64,000 nucleotides of DNA from Bursaphelenchus xylophilus (lineage: Eukaryota > Nematoda > Chromadorea > Rhabditida > Aphelenchoididae): the NCBI GenBank assembly GCA_904066235.2, contig CAJFCV020000002.1, positions 4,340,001 to 4,404,000 of the forward strand. Reading direction: 5' to 3'. Both the position numbers and the translations under genes were made by a program. The notes below the pieces were generated by a model. It searched no databases. It saw only the letters and a list, made by a program, of their open reading frames with translations, and was not told the origin of the DNA. The number at the start of each line of letters is the position of its first letter. Within the stretch, counting starts at the first letter, position 1. Positions 11,640 to 22,506 of this stretch are shown piece by piece.

Positions 11640-12278
11640 TCTAACTCTAATGTAATTACAGCGCTCCACAAAGGGCGACGCTCTTTATTTTTGTTGGTAA
11701 TTTTAATTAAAAGTGAAAATTTAATGCGAAAAATTTGAAACAAAATAATAAAGGAGCTACAGAAAGTGTGAGAAAAAGGAGTGATAAGAAAAAGAGGGGG
11801 AATGTGTTTTGTGGGGGTTGTTGTAAGAGTTCATGGTTTTACAACGAGAACGTGGTAGGATTTTAAAGAAAAAACTGAATACCGTGCATACCATCATTAG
11901 ACGATTCGACTCTTAAAGATGAATAAGAAAATTTATAAAATTCCTGTAATTACGGAATGAAATGCATATTTCATAAGCAATCTGAATGCCAACAGAAATT
12001 GATTGCAAAGAAAGCCAGTTTCTAATGACTGATTTTTGTCCTACAATCTCTGCTGAGAATCTGACGTAAAGTTGAAGATTTCCGTCATTGCTACATGTAA
12101 TCTTGACTCATATTTCCGGATTACACAGGTCGTATGACTCTTACGGATTTCAATTTCCTATATAACGATTGCATTGTCAAAGAAATCTCGTAAAAATTTT
12201 TCCAGTGCTCTCGCCTAGGAGAGTAACAATGATTTTCGAAAGGCCAATTGTCGGCATTTGAGAATTTGTTGCCAAAAA
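11640..12278. other. Intergenic between divergent genes
   Basis: AT-rich spacer between the 5' end of the acyl-CoA synthetase gene (-) and the small membrane protein gene (+). It presumably holds both promoters; no motif stands out. Confidence 0.5.
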
Positions 12279-12862
12279 ATGATATTCTTCAGCCCTCAAC
12301 TGTCTGGAAAACCGATGATAATCACTCAACGCTCTATGGCGCGATACTACTTTGTAAGTACATACTCGTTCAGTTGTTGTGTCAAAACTTGAAATAAATG
12401 TATTCTAAATTTTAGCTGATGATCTTGGCCATGTTTTCATTTGTTTACTTTATAATCCACATCTTCACAACCAAATTAATCAAAGCCGCGGCATTCACAC
12501 ATGGCTTCCGAGTGTCACTCATGACGACAGGAGTTCTGTTGTTGAGTTATGTAAGCAAAACAACATTTGCCGTAAGCAAATGTGTTCTTTAGCCCATTTT
12601 CATTTTCTGCTTTGCGAGAATTTGGAGAATTCTCTACAGCGCGGATTCTCAGAGTGACAGAGATTTTCAACGTCTTCTGCTGAATGAAGGCGACTTTGAA
12701 CTAGCCGGAAAAGAAGACTTCCGCTTCTACAGCACCTTGCTTTTGAAAACCCGGCTCTTTTTAATAATATCGGTTTTTAGTATTTTTATTAGTCTTATGC
12801 TTACATGCGAAATTTTATGGGTGCAAGTTTGTATTCTTGCGGCTAGATTGGATGACGCATAA
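12279..12862 (+). CDS. Small multi-pass membrane protein, family unknown
   Basis: Three exons: 12279-12353, 12416-12550, 12593-12862, all split between codons (phase 0), giving 159 residues. Introns are 62 and 42 bp with canonical GTAAG and TTTAG ends. The protein has three hydrophobic segments: about residues 24-42 (LMILAMFSFVYFIIHIF), 57-78 (LMTTGVLLLSYPIFIFCF) and 125-148 (LFLIISVFSIFISLMLTCEI). Between the second and third lies a charged loop with DRDFQRLLLNEGDFELAGKED. The reading frame is coherent across all splices and the hydrophobic pattern continues through them, which is the main support. I do not recognise the family. The second intron contains a short hairpin (ACATTTGC/GCAAATGT). 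Confidence 0.72.
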
Positions 12863-13149
12863 ACTGGTAACATAGAATTGGGTTTGAAATCGTGGCTAGA
12901 ACTACCGAATCAGCTTTGCCCCATGCTCCATATTAACACTAGCTATCTTACCAGTTCAAAATAAACAGCTCTACGTGACTTATCGTCTCAATTGGTCTCA
13001 AAGAACCAACAAGAACGATTGTATTGTTATGTTTCTAAATCAGCTCCCTCAATGCGATAAACATTGAAATAAATTCAACTTCCCCGTTTTCCTTTGAATC
13101 ACTTCGAGTCTCACGTATTTATCAGGTTTCTTATACTTTTAATTTCATT

Positions 13150-13644
13150 ATGAAGCCGGTGTTATTTATATTGTCTCTGGGATTCGTATACAAAGCGTCC
13201 GCATCCATTCAAAGTATTGCTGTTACCGGGCAGCTGATGTGCCACGGCCAGCCTGCGAATGATGTGGTAAGTTTGTTCGCATAGACTGAGTAATGTAGAC
13301 TAGTAGACTAGTAAACAAACTTTAAATTTGCCGTTTCTCAGAAAGTCAAGCTCTACGATGAGAATACGATCACATTGGACAACAAATTGGACGAACAAAG
13401 AACAGACGATGGTGGTTACTTTACAGTGGAAGGTTCAGAAAAATCGGCCTTTACGCTGAATCCTAAGATCAATGTATACCACAACTGTCATTACTGGAAT
13501 CCACTTTGTTCGCAAAAGTTTACAATTCATATTCCCACTTCCTACATAACAAAAGGGGGAATTCCCCGGAAAGTTTTTGATGCCGGAAGGTTCAATTTGG
13601 AGGCCAAGTTCCCAGGACAAAGTATGGATTGTATTAATAAATAA
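13150..13644 (+). CDS. Transthyretin-like (TTR) family secreted protein, copy 1
   Basis: Two exons, 13150-13266 and 13342-13644, giving 139 residues. The N-terminal 18 residues (MKPVLFILSLGFVYKASA) are a signal peptide. The mature chain has the nematode TTR-like hallmarks: IAVTGQLMCHGQPANDVKVK, then LYDENT, a GYFTVEGSE strand, NPKINVYHNCHY and FDAGRFNLE. Four cysteines in the mature part suit an extracellular beta-sandwich. TTR-like proteins are a large nematode family of secreted carriers or signals; the ligand is unknown. The intron falls after codon 39, as in the downstream copies at 13925 and 15918. Confidence 0.9.
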
Positions 13645-13924
13645 GTAGTTTGTATTGTATATACTATAATGGAGTTTCTTTGTTGTCTTTAAAGCAGCCC
13701 GTATTACAACAATAACAATAAAGTCATTGTAAATTTAAATCACAGCAAATGTGTAAAGAAAGAACCGAACGACGGTGTGAGTCAGATACCCAATAAATTC
13801 TTGTAATTATGGAATCATCGAACTTTTTTTTAACGCAAAAAAAGTAAAAAAACTGGGATGCAGTTTTTGAATCAGTCCCTTTACTGTTAGTTGTGTTGTT
13901 TGGAGTTTGTCAAACTTTTTTAAA

Positions 13925-14447
13925 ATAAAGGTGATATTACTCATATTTTCTATGAACTTTGTAAATACGACTTCTGCATACATCCAACGTGTCGCCGCTT
14001 CCGGAAAATTGATTTGTCGCGGACAGCCAGCTGGATCTGTCGTAAGTTTCTTTTGGCTCTCTATAAACTGCTTTCTTGCGGAGGCACAATTGTAATAGTT
14101 TCCAGATTAAGAAAATCTTTGTATCGTACTATTTCAGAAGATAAAACTCTACGACGGTGATGATTATTCGCTTGAAAATCAGATCGGTGCAACCGCGACC
14201 TACGGATCGACTGGCAACTTTACCGTGGACGGAGCAGAAAACTCGGACGTCCCCATGAACCCCAAAATAAACGTCTACCACAATTGCTTCTTCTGGAAAC
14301 CCCCTTGCACTCAAAGATTTACATACCATTCATATTCCGACGTCCTATATAACGGATGGAGACAAGAAAGTCTTTGACGTTGGAATTCTCAAGTTGGAGG
14401 ACAACTTCCCTGGTCAGATTGAGGACTGTACTACTAATGCTAAATGA
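13925..14447 (+). pseudogene. Transthyretin-like pseudogene, copy 2
   Basis: Exon 1 (13925-14041) is exactly 117 nt, like both neighbours, and aligns codon for codon with them, but the start position reads ATA instead of ATG. The hydrophobic leader VILLIFSMNFVNTTSA follows intact. Exon 2 begins 14138 (KIKLYDGDDY) and matches the family through NPKINVYHNC and TQRFT. Four extra bases at about 14324-14327 (TACC) then shift the frame, and reading continues into a stop near 14378. The lost frame resumes in register afterwards (PTSYIT, DGDKKVFDVG) to a stop at 14445-14447. Two independent lesions argue for a pseudogene. A TTG at 13907 and a downstream ATG at 13952 are poor alternative starts. Confidence 0.82.
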
Positions 14448-15865
14448 AATGTAATGATTATAATATTAACATTATATTTTTATAAATGAGTAACAAATGA
14501 TTGTATTGTTCGGATACAGAGAGAAAATCAATTAACAATGTGAGTCAGACAGCCGCCTTTCTGAGAACAAGACATCAATGGCTGTTTTTGTCCGACTCAC
14601 ACCATACGTCATGCACACATTTCTCTTGCTTTGAAGCGCTCCGAAAATTACGGTATAACATTTATCCTAAGAAATCTATTACTGCAATTTCTGAAGTAAA
14701 AGATTAGTTATCTTGGATGTTTGAACTGTATGCATGTCAAACGTGAAAGCTAAGAATTACAAGGAATATGACATGGAGCGATGATATTGCTTTTTGGACA
14801 TGATCCTGGCACTTAACGACGAGCACTCCCCTTCCTTTCTTTCTGTATCAAACAAAGAGAACCTCTCCTTTTAATTCTCTCTTGACCTCTATTACTTCTC
14901 CATTATGATAACTTATTCCATTGATAATAGAAATAATGCTTACAACACCTACAAATCATCGGTGAAATAAATGTCACGATTACCAAACAGAGCCCAAATG
15001 CCAAAGCCAAAACAGGACCCGAACTTTGCTGCCTACAGTTATAAATATTTATCCAATTCTTCATTTCAATGTTTTCATAATGCGATTTCTTGCCTAGAAG
15101 CCAATATTTTGTTTTTGGTTTTGAAATTGGAGACCAATGATTTCGCAATTGTATTGTTTACATACACAGTACGTACCAAAGCTCAAGACTGAACAAACTT
15201 TAAGTTGCATCAGAAATTACAATTTATAAACCCCTCAATAACCTTATCAGTACAATAAGGATGTCGCGGAGAATTTTCCGAGGATCAAAAATCGTCTGAC
15301 AATGAGAAAATTTCGGTTGTTTACATTAACTGCGAATGGCCTAAATGTCAAACCATTCAAAATTTACCGTTCAAACAGATGAATCGCTGAAAACCTCAGT
15401 TCACTGTGCACAATGTAAGCAAAGAATTTCACAATCAGCCATTTTTTGTCCAAGAAAGTATTGCCGACTCTCCTTTATCAAGGTGGTCGGCAATACAAAA
15501 AAGACTTTTTGATATAATTAATAATCGTAATTTGCTACAACTACCAAAGCATCTTCTCCAGAAATTTCAAATTTGAATCTTCGTTTGTTAGGAGCTTCAG
15601 ATTAAGCATTTGACAAACTCCAAACGTACACCAGAACCAAAAATTCGATTACCAAATAAATTCAATCATCATCCAGAATGACTCATGTTCCCTTTTTAAT
15701 ACATGGACAAAATGCCGTTCCAATCGTCATATCAATTCTTCAATTCGATGATAAGAACTTAGCCCCGGCCCTTTTTACTTTTTTATTGATTTCCGTTGAT
15801 TCATTATTTACGCGAGGGACGGAAATAAGGGCCCCGATAAGGGAATTTCATGATCAAGGAGAGAG
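14448..15865. other. Intergenic, no convincing gene
   Basis: AT-rich DNA between TTR-like copies 2 and 3. Short ORFs at 14501, 14971 and 15678 have no recognisable content; the last simply runs into the TTR copy 3 start in frame. Confidence 0.5.
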
Positions 15866-15872
15866 TATAAAA
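15866..15872 (+). promoter_or_regulatory. TATA box of TTR-like copy 3
   Basis: TATAAAA lies 46 bp before the ATG at 15918, a normal core-promoter distance for a short 5' leader. Confidence 0.55.
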
Positions 15873-15917
15873 GGCCTGGAGTTTCGACAATTATCCTCAA
15901 CCCTTGTTTTTCTCGCT

Positions 15918-16496
15918 ATGAAACTTCTGATTCCATTGTGTTGTACGCTTTTGGTGGCCGCGGTTTCGGCCGGCGTTCAAAGCATCGCCGTTCAGGGTAT
16001 CCTGACCTGTGACGGAAAGCCAGCTGCTGGAGTGGTGAGTTTTTGAATTGCAGTATACTTTTTGAATAATAAAACTTCATCTTACCTTTTACTTACTAAA
16101 TATTCACCTTATAAACTCTCTCTTTCTCTCTCCCTCACTTACTCTGACACATTAAAGTCCCTGTTTCTATTATAATTCACCGCCTTTCAGAAAGTCAAAC
16201 TCTACGATGTGAACCGAGTAAGCACGGATAACAAGCTTGCTGAAGGAAAGACTGACGCTCGCGGATACTTCAACCTCCAAGGATCTGAGAAATCCGTCTT
16301 CACCCTCAAGCCCAAGTTTAATGTCTACCACAAATGCCATTACTTCAACCCCATCCCAACGTGTTATCAAAAGTTCGCTGTTAACATCCCATCAAGGTAC
16401 ATCACAGAGGGCGCCATTCCCCAAAAGACTTTTGATGCCGGAAGGTTCAATTTGGAAGCCAAATACCCAGGACAGGAGAGGGATTGCGTCAACTAA
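15918..16496 (+). CDS. Transthyretin-like (TTR) family secreted protein, copy 3
   Basis: Exons 15918-16034 and 16191-16496 give 140 residues. The signal peptide MKLLIPLCCTLLVAAVSA is followed by the family core: GVQSIAVQGILTCDGKPA, KVKLYDVN, GYFNLQGSEKS, KPKFNVYHKCHY and FDAGRFNLEAKYPGQ. It is close to copy 1 over the whole length, with the intron at the same place. The frame is open upstream to 15678, but homology and the TATA box at 15866 support the ATG at 15918. More GC-rich codons than its surroundings suggest higher expression (inference). Confidence 0.92.
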
Positions 16497-17081
16497 ACAG
16501 TATTTGTTTAGTATTTTACATTCCAATAAACTTGATACTCATCGACTTTCAAATAAAAAAAAAAACAAATTCCAACCCCACGAATGTCGCCGAGAAAGCG
16601 ACGGGCCAAGTCTCTCTTATTGTTTTGATCGCAACTTTTTGAATCTATATTTTGTTTTTGTCATCATTTTTGGGAAGGAGGAGATCTCGAACGATTTTGA
16701 AGAGAGGTCGTCGGTTTTTTTTGTGGCAGATAATTGTTATTGTCAATTTCTTGTACTGTGATTTGAAGGTGGGTAATTAAACTATTCTAACGCTACTCCG
16801 CGAAGATAATTTGAATAGGACATCGGTCCAATTGTTATTTCCGTTTGCTGAGGCAAGCGTTGTGCTGCACCTTAGGGTTCAAATTGGGCTCATACTACGA
16901 GGCAAAGCAGCTACAACCGTAAAAAGCCAAGGTTTTTTACAACATGATTCTTCTTACAGCTGTCAGAAGTAAGTTTCAGACTGAAACTTGGTTCAGAGAA
17001 ACACTTGACACAATTGGGCCATCTCTCTCCCCAAACAAAAAATTGTTTTTTTCCGCAAAATTTTTCGACTGTTCTACCAAA

Positions 17082-17604
17082 ATGTTGTTGTCTCGTCGTA
17101 TACCTCGTCAATATTTCCGATCAACACGAACTTTCTTCTCTCCTCGGCAAGAATATTGGGCTGGAGATGGGGTCAAGTCAAAGGAAGATGTATATAAAGA
17201 GAAACCCGAAGAGGATCCCGCAGATTTTACGATAACCGGCAAAAGAAGAAGAACAGACCATTTCCATTATTCGGATAGGAAGTCTGGCAAAGGATACACG
17301 GATTTCAGCGACTCTCCCTTCTTGCATCGGCAATATGTTTATCCACCAATCCGAAGAGATGTCCGCCGAGCTCCGTACATTATGCTAGTCTTGGCTTCAT
17401 TCCTCTTTTTCGATTATAGATGGTAAGTTATTTGTTTTGCTTTTCGAAATTTAGGCCTTCGTATTTGATGAACCGCTCAATTGTAGGTTGTTATACCATG
17501 TCAATCAACAAATCGAGCGATTTTTCCCCGGATACCTTGACTGGTTCAATGATACCTTTGTTCAGATCGGAGACACCGACGATTTCCAGGAGCGAAACGA
17601 GTAA
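17082..17604 (+). CDS. Predicted mitochondrial single-pass protein, family unknown
   Basis: Two exons, 17082-17422 and 17487-17604, give 152 residues. The start at MLLSRR is chosen because the first 20 residues (RRIPRQYFRSTRTFF) look like an arginine-rich mitochondrial presequence; the frame is open further upstream to 16944. Polar, charged residues up to about 90 lead to one hydrophobic segment, APYIMLVLASFLFFDYRW. The tail encoded by exon 2 (LLYHVNQQIERFFPGYLDW onward) is acidic. The exon-2 frame was chosen by phase: the donor leaves TG and the acceptor supplies G. The overall look is of a small respiratory-chain accessory subunit, but I could not match it to a named family. Confidence 0.65.
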
Positions 17605-17646
17605 ATACATTAGGATCTTTATTAAAAAGAAAAAATAAACTATTGT

Positions 17647-18732
17647 CTAGTACAATATGAAGGCAAAAATCAGTGTGAAAGCTGCTGCTAATGCAGAAGA
17701 CTGCCCAAAACTGGAGTTCATGTGCTCATCGTGGAGTTTGTGATGAATTTTGGGAGTTGTGGACGGCATTGGAGTCGTTGTGGGCTCCGATTTTGGTTTA
17801 GGAGATTCATCAATGAGTTCAGCTGCTTCGGGAGCTAAAATCAAAATTTTGATAATGGGAAATTAAATTACAGTTCAGCACATTGACAGGGGCACCCAAG
17901 ACCTTCTCCAAAAGTTTGTTGTCAGCGCTTGAAAGCTTTCTGAACTTTCGCAAAAGCGGTTTTATGACTTCAGGGACATCATTTTCCTCTCCATTGATGG
18001 TTTTCAGAATGTTTTGAGCTTGGTTTCCTGCCTAAAACAGTTTAAAAATTAAGATTAAGATGAATGTTAGTTTATATCATACCTCATTTACAAAGTCGAT
18101 CACATTTTCGCTGATATTGTTGGCTTTCAAGGTGTCCACTACCAATAATTTCGCGCTTTGTGCGATTTTTGGGTCTTCTGCCAGCTTTTTCGCGGTCTCC
18201 AAAATTTCCTCTTCCTTTTTACCTCCAGTGGCATCCACATAGGTGAAGAACTGGGCGAATTGTTTGGGATTCAGCCTATCCAGATATTTATGTTCGTCCG
18301 CGTGGGAAGATCTTTGATCTGCAAACAAAAAGTAACGATAAAAAACGTGCGAAAAGAGGGAAAAGAATAGTGGCGAAAATTGAAAGGGGAACGAGACGTG
18401 CATTGGTGGTTCAGTGGTAGAATGCTCGCCTGCCACGCGGGCGACCCGGGTTCGATTCCCGGCCAATGCAATTCCTTTTTTGGAGGTTTTCAGTTTATTT
18501 GCTAGGTAATTCCAAGATCGTAAAAATTAAATTTGTTTTTTTTCGTATGACTAAAGCCGATTTTTGAAGTTTCAGTCAATTTTTTCGAGAAAAAATATAA
18601 ATTTGGTATTTGTTTAAAAAAAAGTGGTAATTAAAGTAGCTTACCATCAAAATTGTCGACGATTTTCTCGAATCCATTGCCCAAGAGCCCCACTGTGAGG
18701 AGTGTTTGAAAGAGCGGCACAAAGTTGACCAT
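17647..18732 (-). CDS. Secreted, possibly GPI-anchored helical protein
   Basis: Four exons: 18732-18645, 18318-18083, 18031-17872, 17834-17647, totalling 223 residues with all phases closing. An N-terminal hydrophobic stretch (MVNFVPLFQTLLTVGLLGNG) suggests a signal peptide. The middle is amphipathic helix: YLDRLNPKQFAQFFTYVDA, then EEILETAKKLAEDPKIAQSA and IKPLLRKFRKLSSADNKLL. A Pro/Thr/Ser-rich linker (PKPKSEPTTTPMPSTTPK) precedes a C-terminal hydrophobic tail (ALAAAFTLIFAFILY) with small residues before it, as in GPI-anchor signals. The layout resembles nematode FAR/DUF148-type secreted proteins, but no signature settles it. A tRNA gene lies antisense in intron 1. Confidence 0.72.
18400..18470 (+). 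tRNA. tRNA-Gly (GCC)
   Basis: A 71-nt cloverleaf: acceptor GCATTGG pairs with CCAATGC, the D arm is GGTTCAGTGGTAGAA, and the anticodon stem CTCGC/GCGGG encloses the loop CTGCCAC with anticodon GCC at 18432-18434. The T arm CCGGGTTCGATTCCCGG is perfect. A run of T follows at about 18475, a Pol III terminator. It lies inside, and opposite to, the first intron of the minus-strand helical protein gene. Confidence 0.97.
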
Positions 18733-20275
18733 CCCAACAATACTGTGATTCAAATGTAAGCACAAAAGAAATAAATCGGAATTACACGCAGTGTAAAAAA
18801 CAGGAAATGGGAGGTAACCTTCGAACGGAAGGTGTCGTTCAAGATGCGCTTTTAGGCGATAATTAACGAAGCCTCGGAATCGTGGGTGATTTATGGGGGA
18901 GTGGCCGTTTATACAGGAGTGATGGGTTCAACTGATAATGTCACGGAAGTTTATAGTTTCTTTTTGATGGAAAGGGTTTTTTACAGCGACTAAAAGGGTT
19001 TAGTTTCACAGGATGGCCAGGTTTGCTAAAAAAATCGGCTCTCTAAAACAATGAAACGTTCAAAAGCAAGCCTCCATTAATTACCATAAGCTCATTAACC
19101 CGCAAAAAAAACATACCTGTGATTTTTGAGAAAACGTGTTGCGAAGTTAGAGCCCGCGAAATCTCCAGCAGATAAATAAAACAGCAAAAACAATGACGAT
19201 CAAAAGTTCGGAGAAGTTAAAGACTAGCAGGCATCAGCGCGATGTGTGGAACGCCTTAAAAGGTATTGTTTTCCGAACCCCAAAAAATGGAAAGTGAATG
19301 GCATCCGATCAGAAGAAGAGACGCGTAAAAAAGTATTGTAAAGTGAGGGATGGATGCCTCCAAAAGGTCATAAGAAACTTACACGATAAGAGCGTGGGGG
19401 ATTCGCAGAGTTTACAATGGAATTTGGGGAATTACAAAGTGGTTACTCTGGCTTGTGTTTGCATTGTTAAGAGGTGGTGGAAACAGCGGAAAATGATGGT
19501 GAAATTGGGAGATGGTACGTGATGGAGGTGAAATCAGATTAAAGCAGAGACTAAGGAAGTTAATTCGGGCTTTGAATGAGTTAAAAATAAAAGTCAGAGC
19601 TCAATGAGCAAAACTTTCCGTCTCTAATTTACGTGCTTAGAAATCGCCGAAAGACGTTATTTCTCTGACCAAATCTCTCCATTTTATGAAATCTCTCACT
19701 CGTAAAGATCGTTCAAAATCTCTGCTCTTACTGTAAAGCGTGGGCTAAAAATCTCAAAAATTGATTTGTGGCTTATCTGGGTAACATACGCCTAATTTTA
19801 TGGTCGTGCGAGTATTGCGAGACATGAAATTTGCGTTGTAATTTAGTCATCAAACGAAAAAGTTGCGGGACTTCAATTTTCTGCTAAAATTTTTGTTTAG
19901 TGCTGATGTACTAAACCCTAAAATTTAGCTCAAATCGTCCCTCAAGACGCTGAAACCAGGATAATAACCATATTCCTTCTTCTTGCCTTCTTTTTGGGGG
20001 ATTTTAAGAGCTTTCGGATGAATGAATTATCCACAATTCTAACGGTTTCCCAGCTTTTCAAAGCGGATTTTATGACATTTTGCTGAATAGATCCTGTTGA
20101 TCAAGACAAATAAACATGGATAAAGAAGTTTTTCGCTTTTTTGTAGCCTGTTCTTTGTTGTAACTACAATAAGAGAGAGTTTACAACGATTTCAAAAAAG
20201 GTTTTATACATGGTAAATTTATTGTAAATTACAAATATGGTCTCAACAAAAATGCTGATGATAAATTTGATGCAA
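18733..20275. other. Intergenic, no convincing gene
   Basis: Roughly 1.5 kb without a supportable gene. A 74-codon plus-strand ORF at 19298 has no splice partners or recognisable content. Confidence 0.5.
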
Positions 20276-21815
20276 TCAAGCGAGTCTGAGCAAACTGGCT
20301 CCAAAAAGACCAAAGGCAGCGTTGTCTGGAGGGATGATTAGCCCTTGATCTGGAGGTACCACGACCGGCGCTCTTCCACCGCCACAACCACACAAATTCA
20401 GGGCTCCGTCTTGGATTTGAGGGTCTAAAATCACACCAGTAAATATAATATTTTAAAAAGTTTAAAAATACATCCAATCTTCTCCAGAATTCTCAAAGTT
20501 TATTTATTATCTCTGTTTGGCTGATATCGATATTATACTCGCATTGCAATGAATTTCCTTGATCTCTCTACCCAAGCAGGCCCAAGAGTCCTGCTCCCAG
20601 CCCGGCGCCCGGCGGAGCTCCATACATTCCGGCTCCACCGTAGGCCGGAGCTCCGTACGCTCCATAAGCGGGCGCTCCAAAGCCTCCGGCGCCATAGCCC
20701 GGAGCCCCGAATCCTCCGCCACCAAAGCCTCCGGCACCGCCGTAGCCGGCGTAAGGGGGAGCTCCGTAGCCGCCGCCATAGCCTCCGTAACCACCGTAGC
20801 CACCATAACCGCCGCGACCGCACAGTGTCATTACATCTGCTTGCACTTGAGGGTCTAAAAAAGAAGGAGGTTAGTTATGCCGGGGCTATTATGGCTACGG
20901 AGGATTTGGAGGGGGACTGGGGATGGTGAGCAATATTTTAATGTAGGATACCCAAGCTAAACTTGGGGAAAATCGAAGGGTTGCACTGGTCCTAGTCTGC
21001 GAGTAATCCACGTGAATTTTCTGGCCTATTACGGTTCTCGGCCTTTTATTTCAAAACCTTACACGTCATCTCCCATCCCAATTTTAGATTCTGTATTGTG
21101 ACTCCTCCAATGGCCGTAATACAAAATGCGATCCTCTACTAAAATCCTAACTTACGTTCAATCACCAGCATGAGTTTCGGGAAAGCTTTCCTCAAGTCTT
21201 CTTTCACGGTCTCTCCCTCTTCATCGTACAGTTTCTTCAGTTTCTCAAAAGTTTTTTCGAGTACGGTTCTGGCCTGCAAATTCAAAATTGTGCTTTGACG
21301 TTTTGACTTCAATTGTAATTGAGAAGAAAGAAATTCTATAACAAGCCGAAAATACAAAAGGAAGATGATGCAGTAGCCAAGTTTGTAGTACTGTTGAGAG
21401 GAAAGAAACTGGTGAGCAAGCTAATTAGAGTTAAGGTGTTCAAAATACGACGCTTCCCCATGCCAAAGATGGTACTGTCATGTCGCCTTACCTTTCCCAA
21501 AAACTTCTTTGTATCCGCGCTCAAAGCCTTGTCGATCTCGGCCTTCCGTTGATGCAGCTTTGTCAGCACGGCTTCCAGCAAATCCTTCAGCGCGGGGCTT
21601 TGTTCACTCAGCTCTTTGACCAGGTCCTCTTTTGCCGTCAATTTTTGAAAAATCTTCTTGGCCGCTTTCACATCATCCGGACTCAATTTCCCCACTTTCT
21701 CGGCGATTTCTGCAGGAAAGAGCTGCTTCAGGCTCTCAACTGTTGATTCAGTTTTGTTTTCATCACCAAGAACAATGGCAAAGAGTAAAAGTAATACCGT
21801 AATTAGAGGCCGCAT
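20276..21815 (-). CDS. FAR-like (fatty acid/retinol-binding type) secreted protein with two alternative last exons
   Basis: Common exons 21815-21492 and 21273-21156 are followed by either 20854-20568 (242 residues in total) or 20424-20276 (196 residues). A signal peptide (MRPLITVLLLLFAIVLG) precedes a helical domain. LKQLFPAEIAEKVGKLSPDD, then SPALKDLLEAVLTKL, DKALSADTKKFLGK and EDLRKAFPKLMLVIE resemble nematode FAR proteins (Gp-FAR-1 family), which bind fatty acids and retinol outside cells. Both terminal exons start with the same acceptor context and the related sequences HPQVQADVMTLCG and HPQIQDGALNLCG, in the same phase. The first continues as an 80-residue Gly/Tyr/Ala-rich tail (GGYGGYGGYGG...), the second as a short Pro/Val tail. 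FAR proteins normally lack such tails. Use of both exons is inferred, not shown. Confidence 0.78.
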
Positions 21816-21891
21816 CCCCTAGACAACCACGGTTGGGGACTCCGATCTGCGTTTTAAAAGTTGAGACTTTTTGAATATTTCGGAGGTTATA

Positions 21892-22030
21892 TCAGTTCTT
21901 GTCGAATATGTTTGAGCAGTTGGCGGGCATTACGTGAGGAGAAGCTGGACAAATTAAACATCCGGGTGTTTGCCGAGTTCCGTTGTACATCTTTCCGCAT
22001 GGACCATTTTTGATTGCGAACATAGAGAAT
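21892..22030 (-). CDS. Possible terminal exon of a small Cys-rich peptide
   Basis: After a TTTTCAG acceptor, one frame reads MFAIKNGPCGKMYNGTR, then TPGCLICPASPHVMPANC and a stop at 21892. The four cysteines in 45 residues look like a secreted peptide, but no signal-peptide exon was found upstream and the competing frame is also open. Weak. Confidence 0.25.
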
Positions 22031-22506
22031 CTGAAAACGGTTTAAGAAACCTTACAATACTGTACTTTACGCATCGTATGTCAAAATTAATTTAAAAGAA
22101 GCCAATATTGTCTGGGCCTTTACAAGCGCATTTAAAGATCTTCGCATATTACATACGAGAGTCTGTGAAAATTAATTTGTTGTAGATCTTGTTACCACGA
22201 TTTCTTTTATTATGCCAGGTGAATCTTATTAATAGTACACCTATTATTTGGCAGAGAATTTTGAGTCCAGTTCTGAAAGCCCTGCTTATGTTCTCCAAAT
22301 TTTTAATGATTTACATTATGCCGTGCCACTTCAACTTCATGTGGTCTAATTTACGGTTTGTAGCTGCAGCCGTCTGCTATTAGAGCCGCTACCATCTAGT
22401 TGGTGAGTAAAAATTGCCATCTTTTCAATCTTTAAAGTCTACAGAGTTATCATGAATTCAATTTTAGTTATTTTAGAAAATTCACATTACCTTCCACCTT
22501 GAAATA

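Noticed and set aside
13907..13909. TTG as start codon for TTR-like copy 2
   Set aside because: Neighbouring copies align the start to 13925, which reads ATA; TTG starts are not expected in nematode nuclear genes.
20549..20929. Plus-strand Arg-rich ORFs opposite the Gly/Tyr-rich exon
   Set aside because: Antisense shadows of a GC-rich repetitive exon; the minus-strand exon has proper splice sites, phase and stop.
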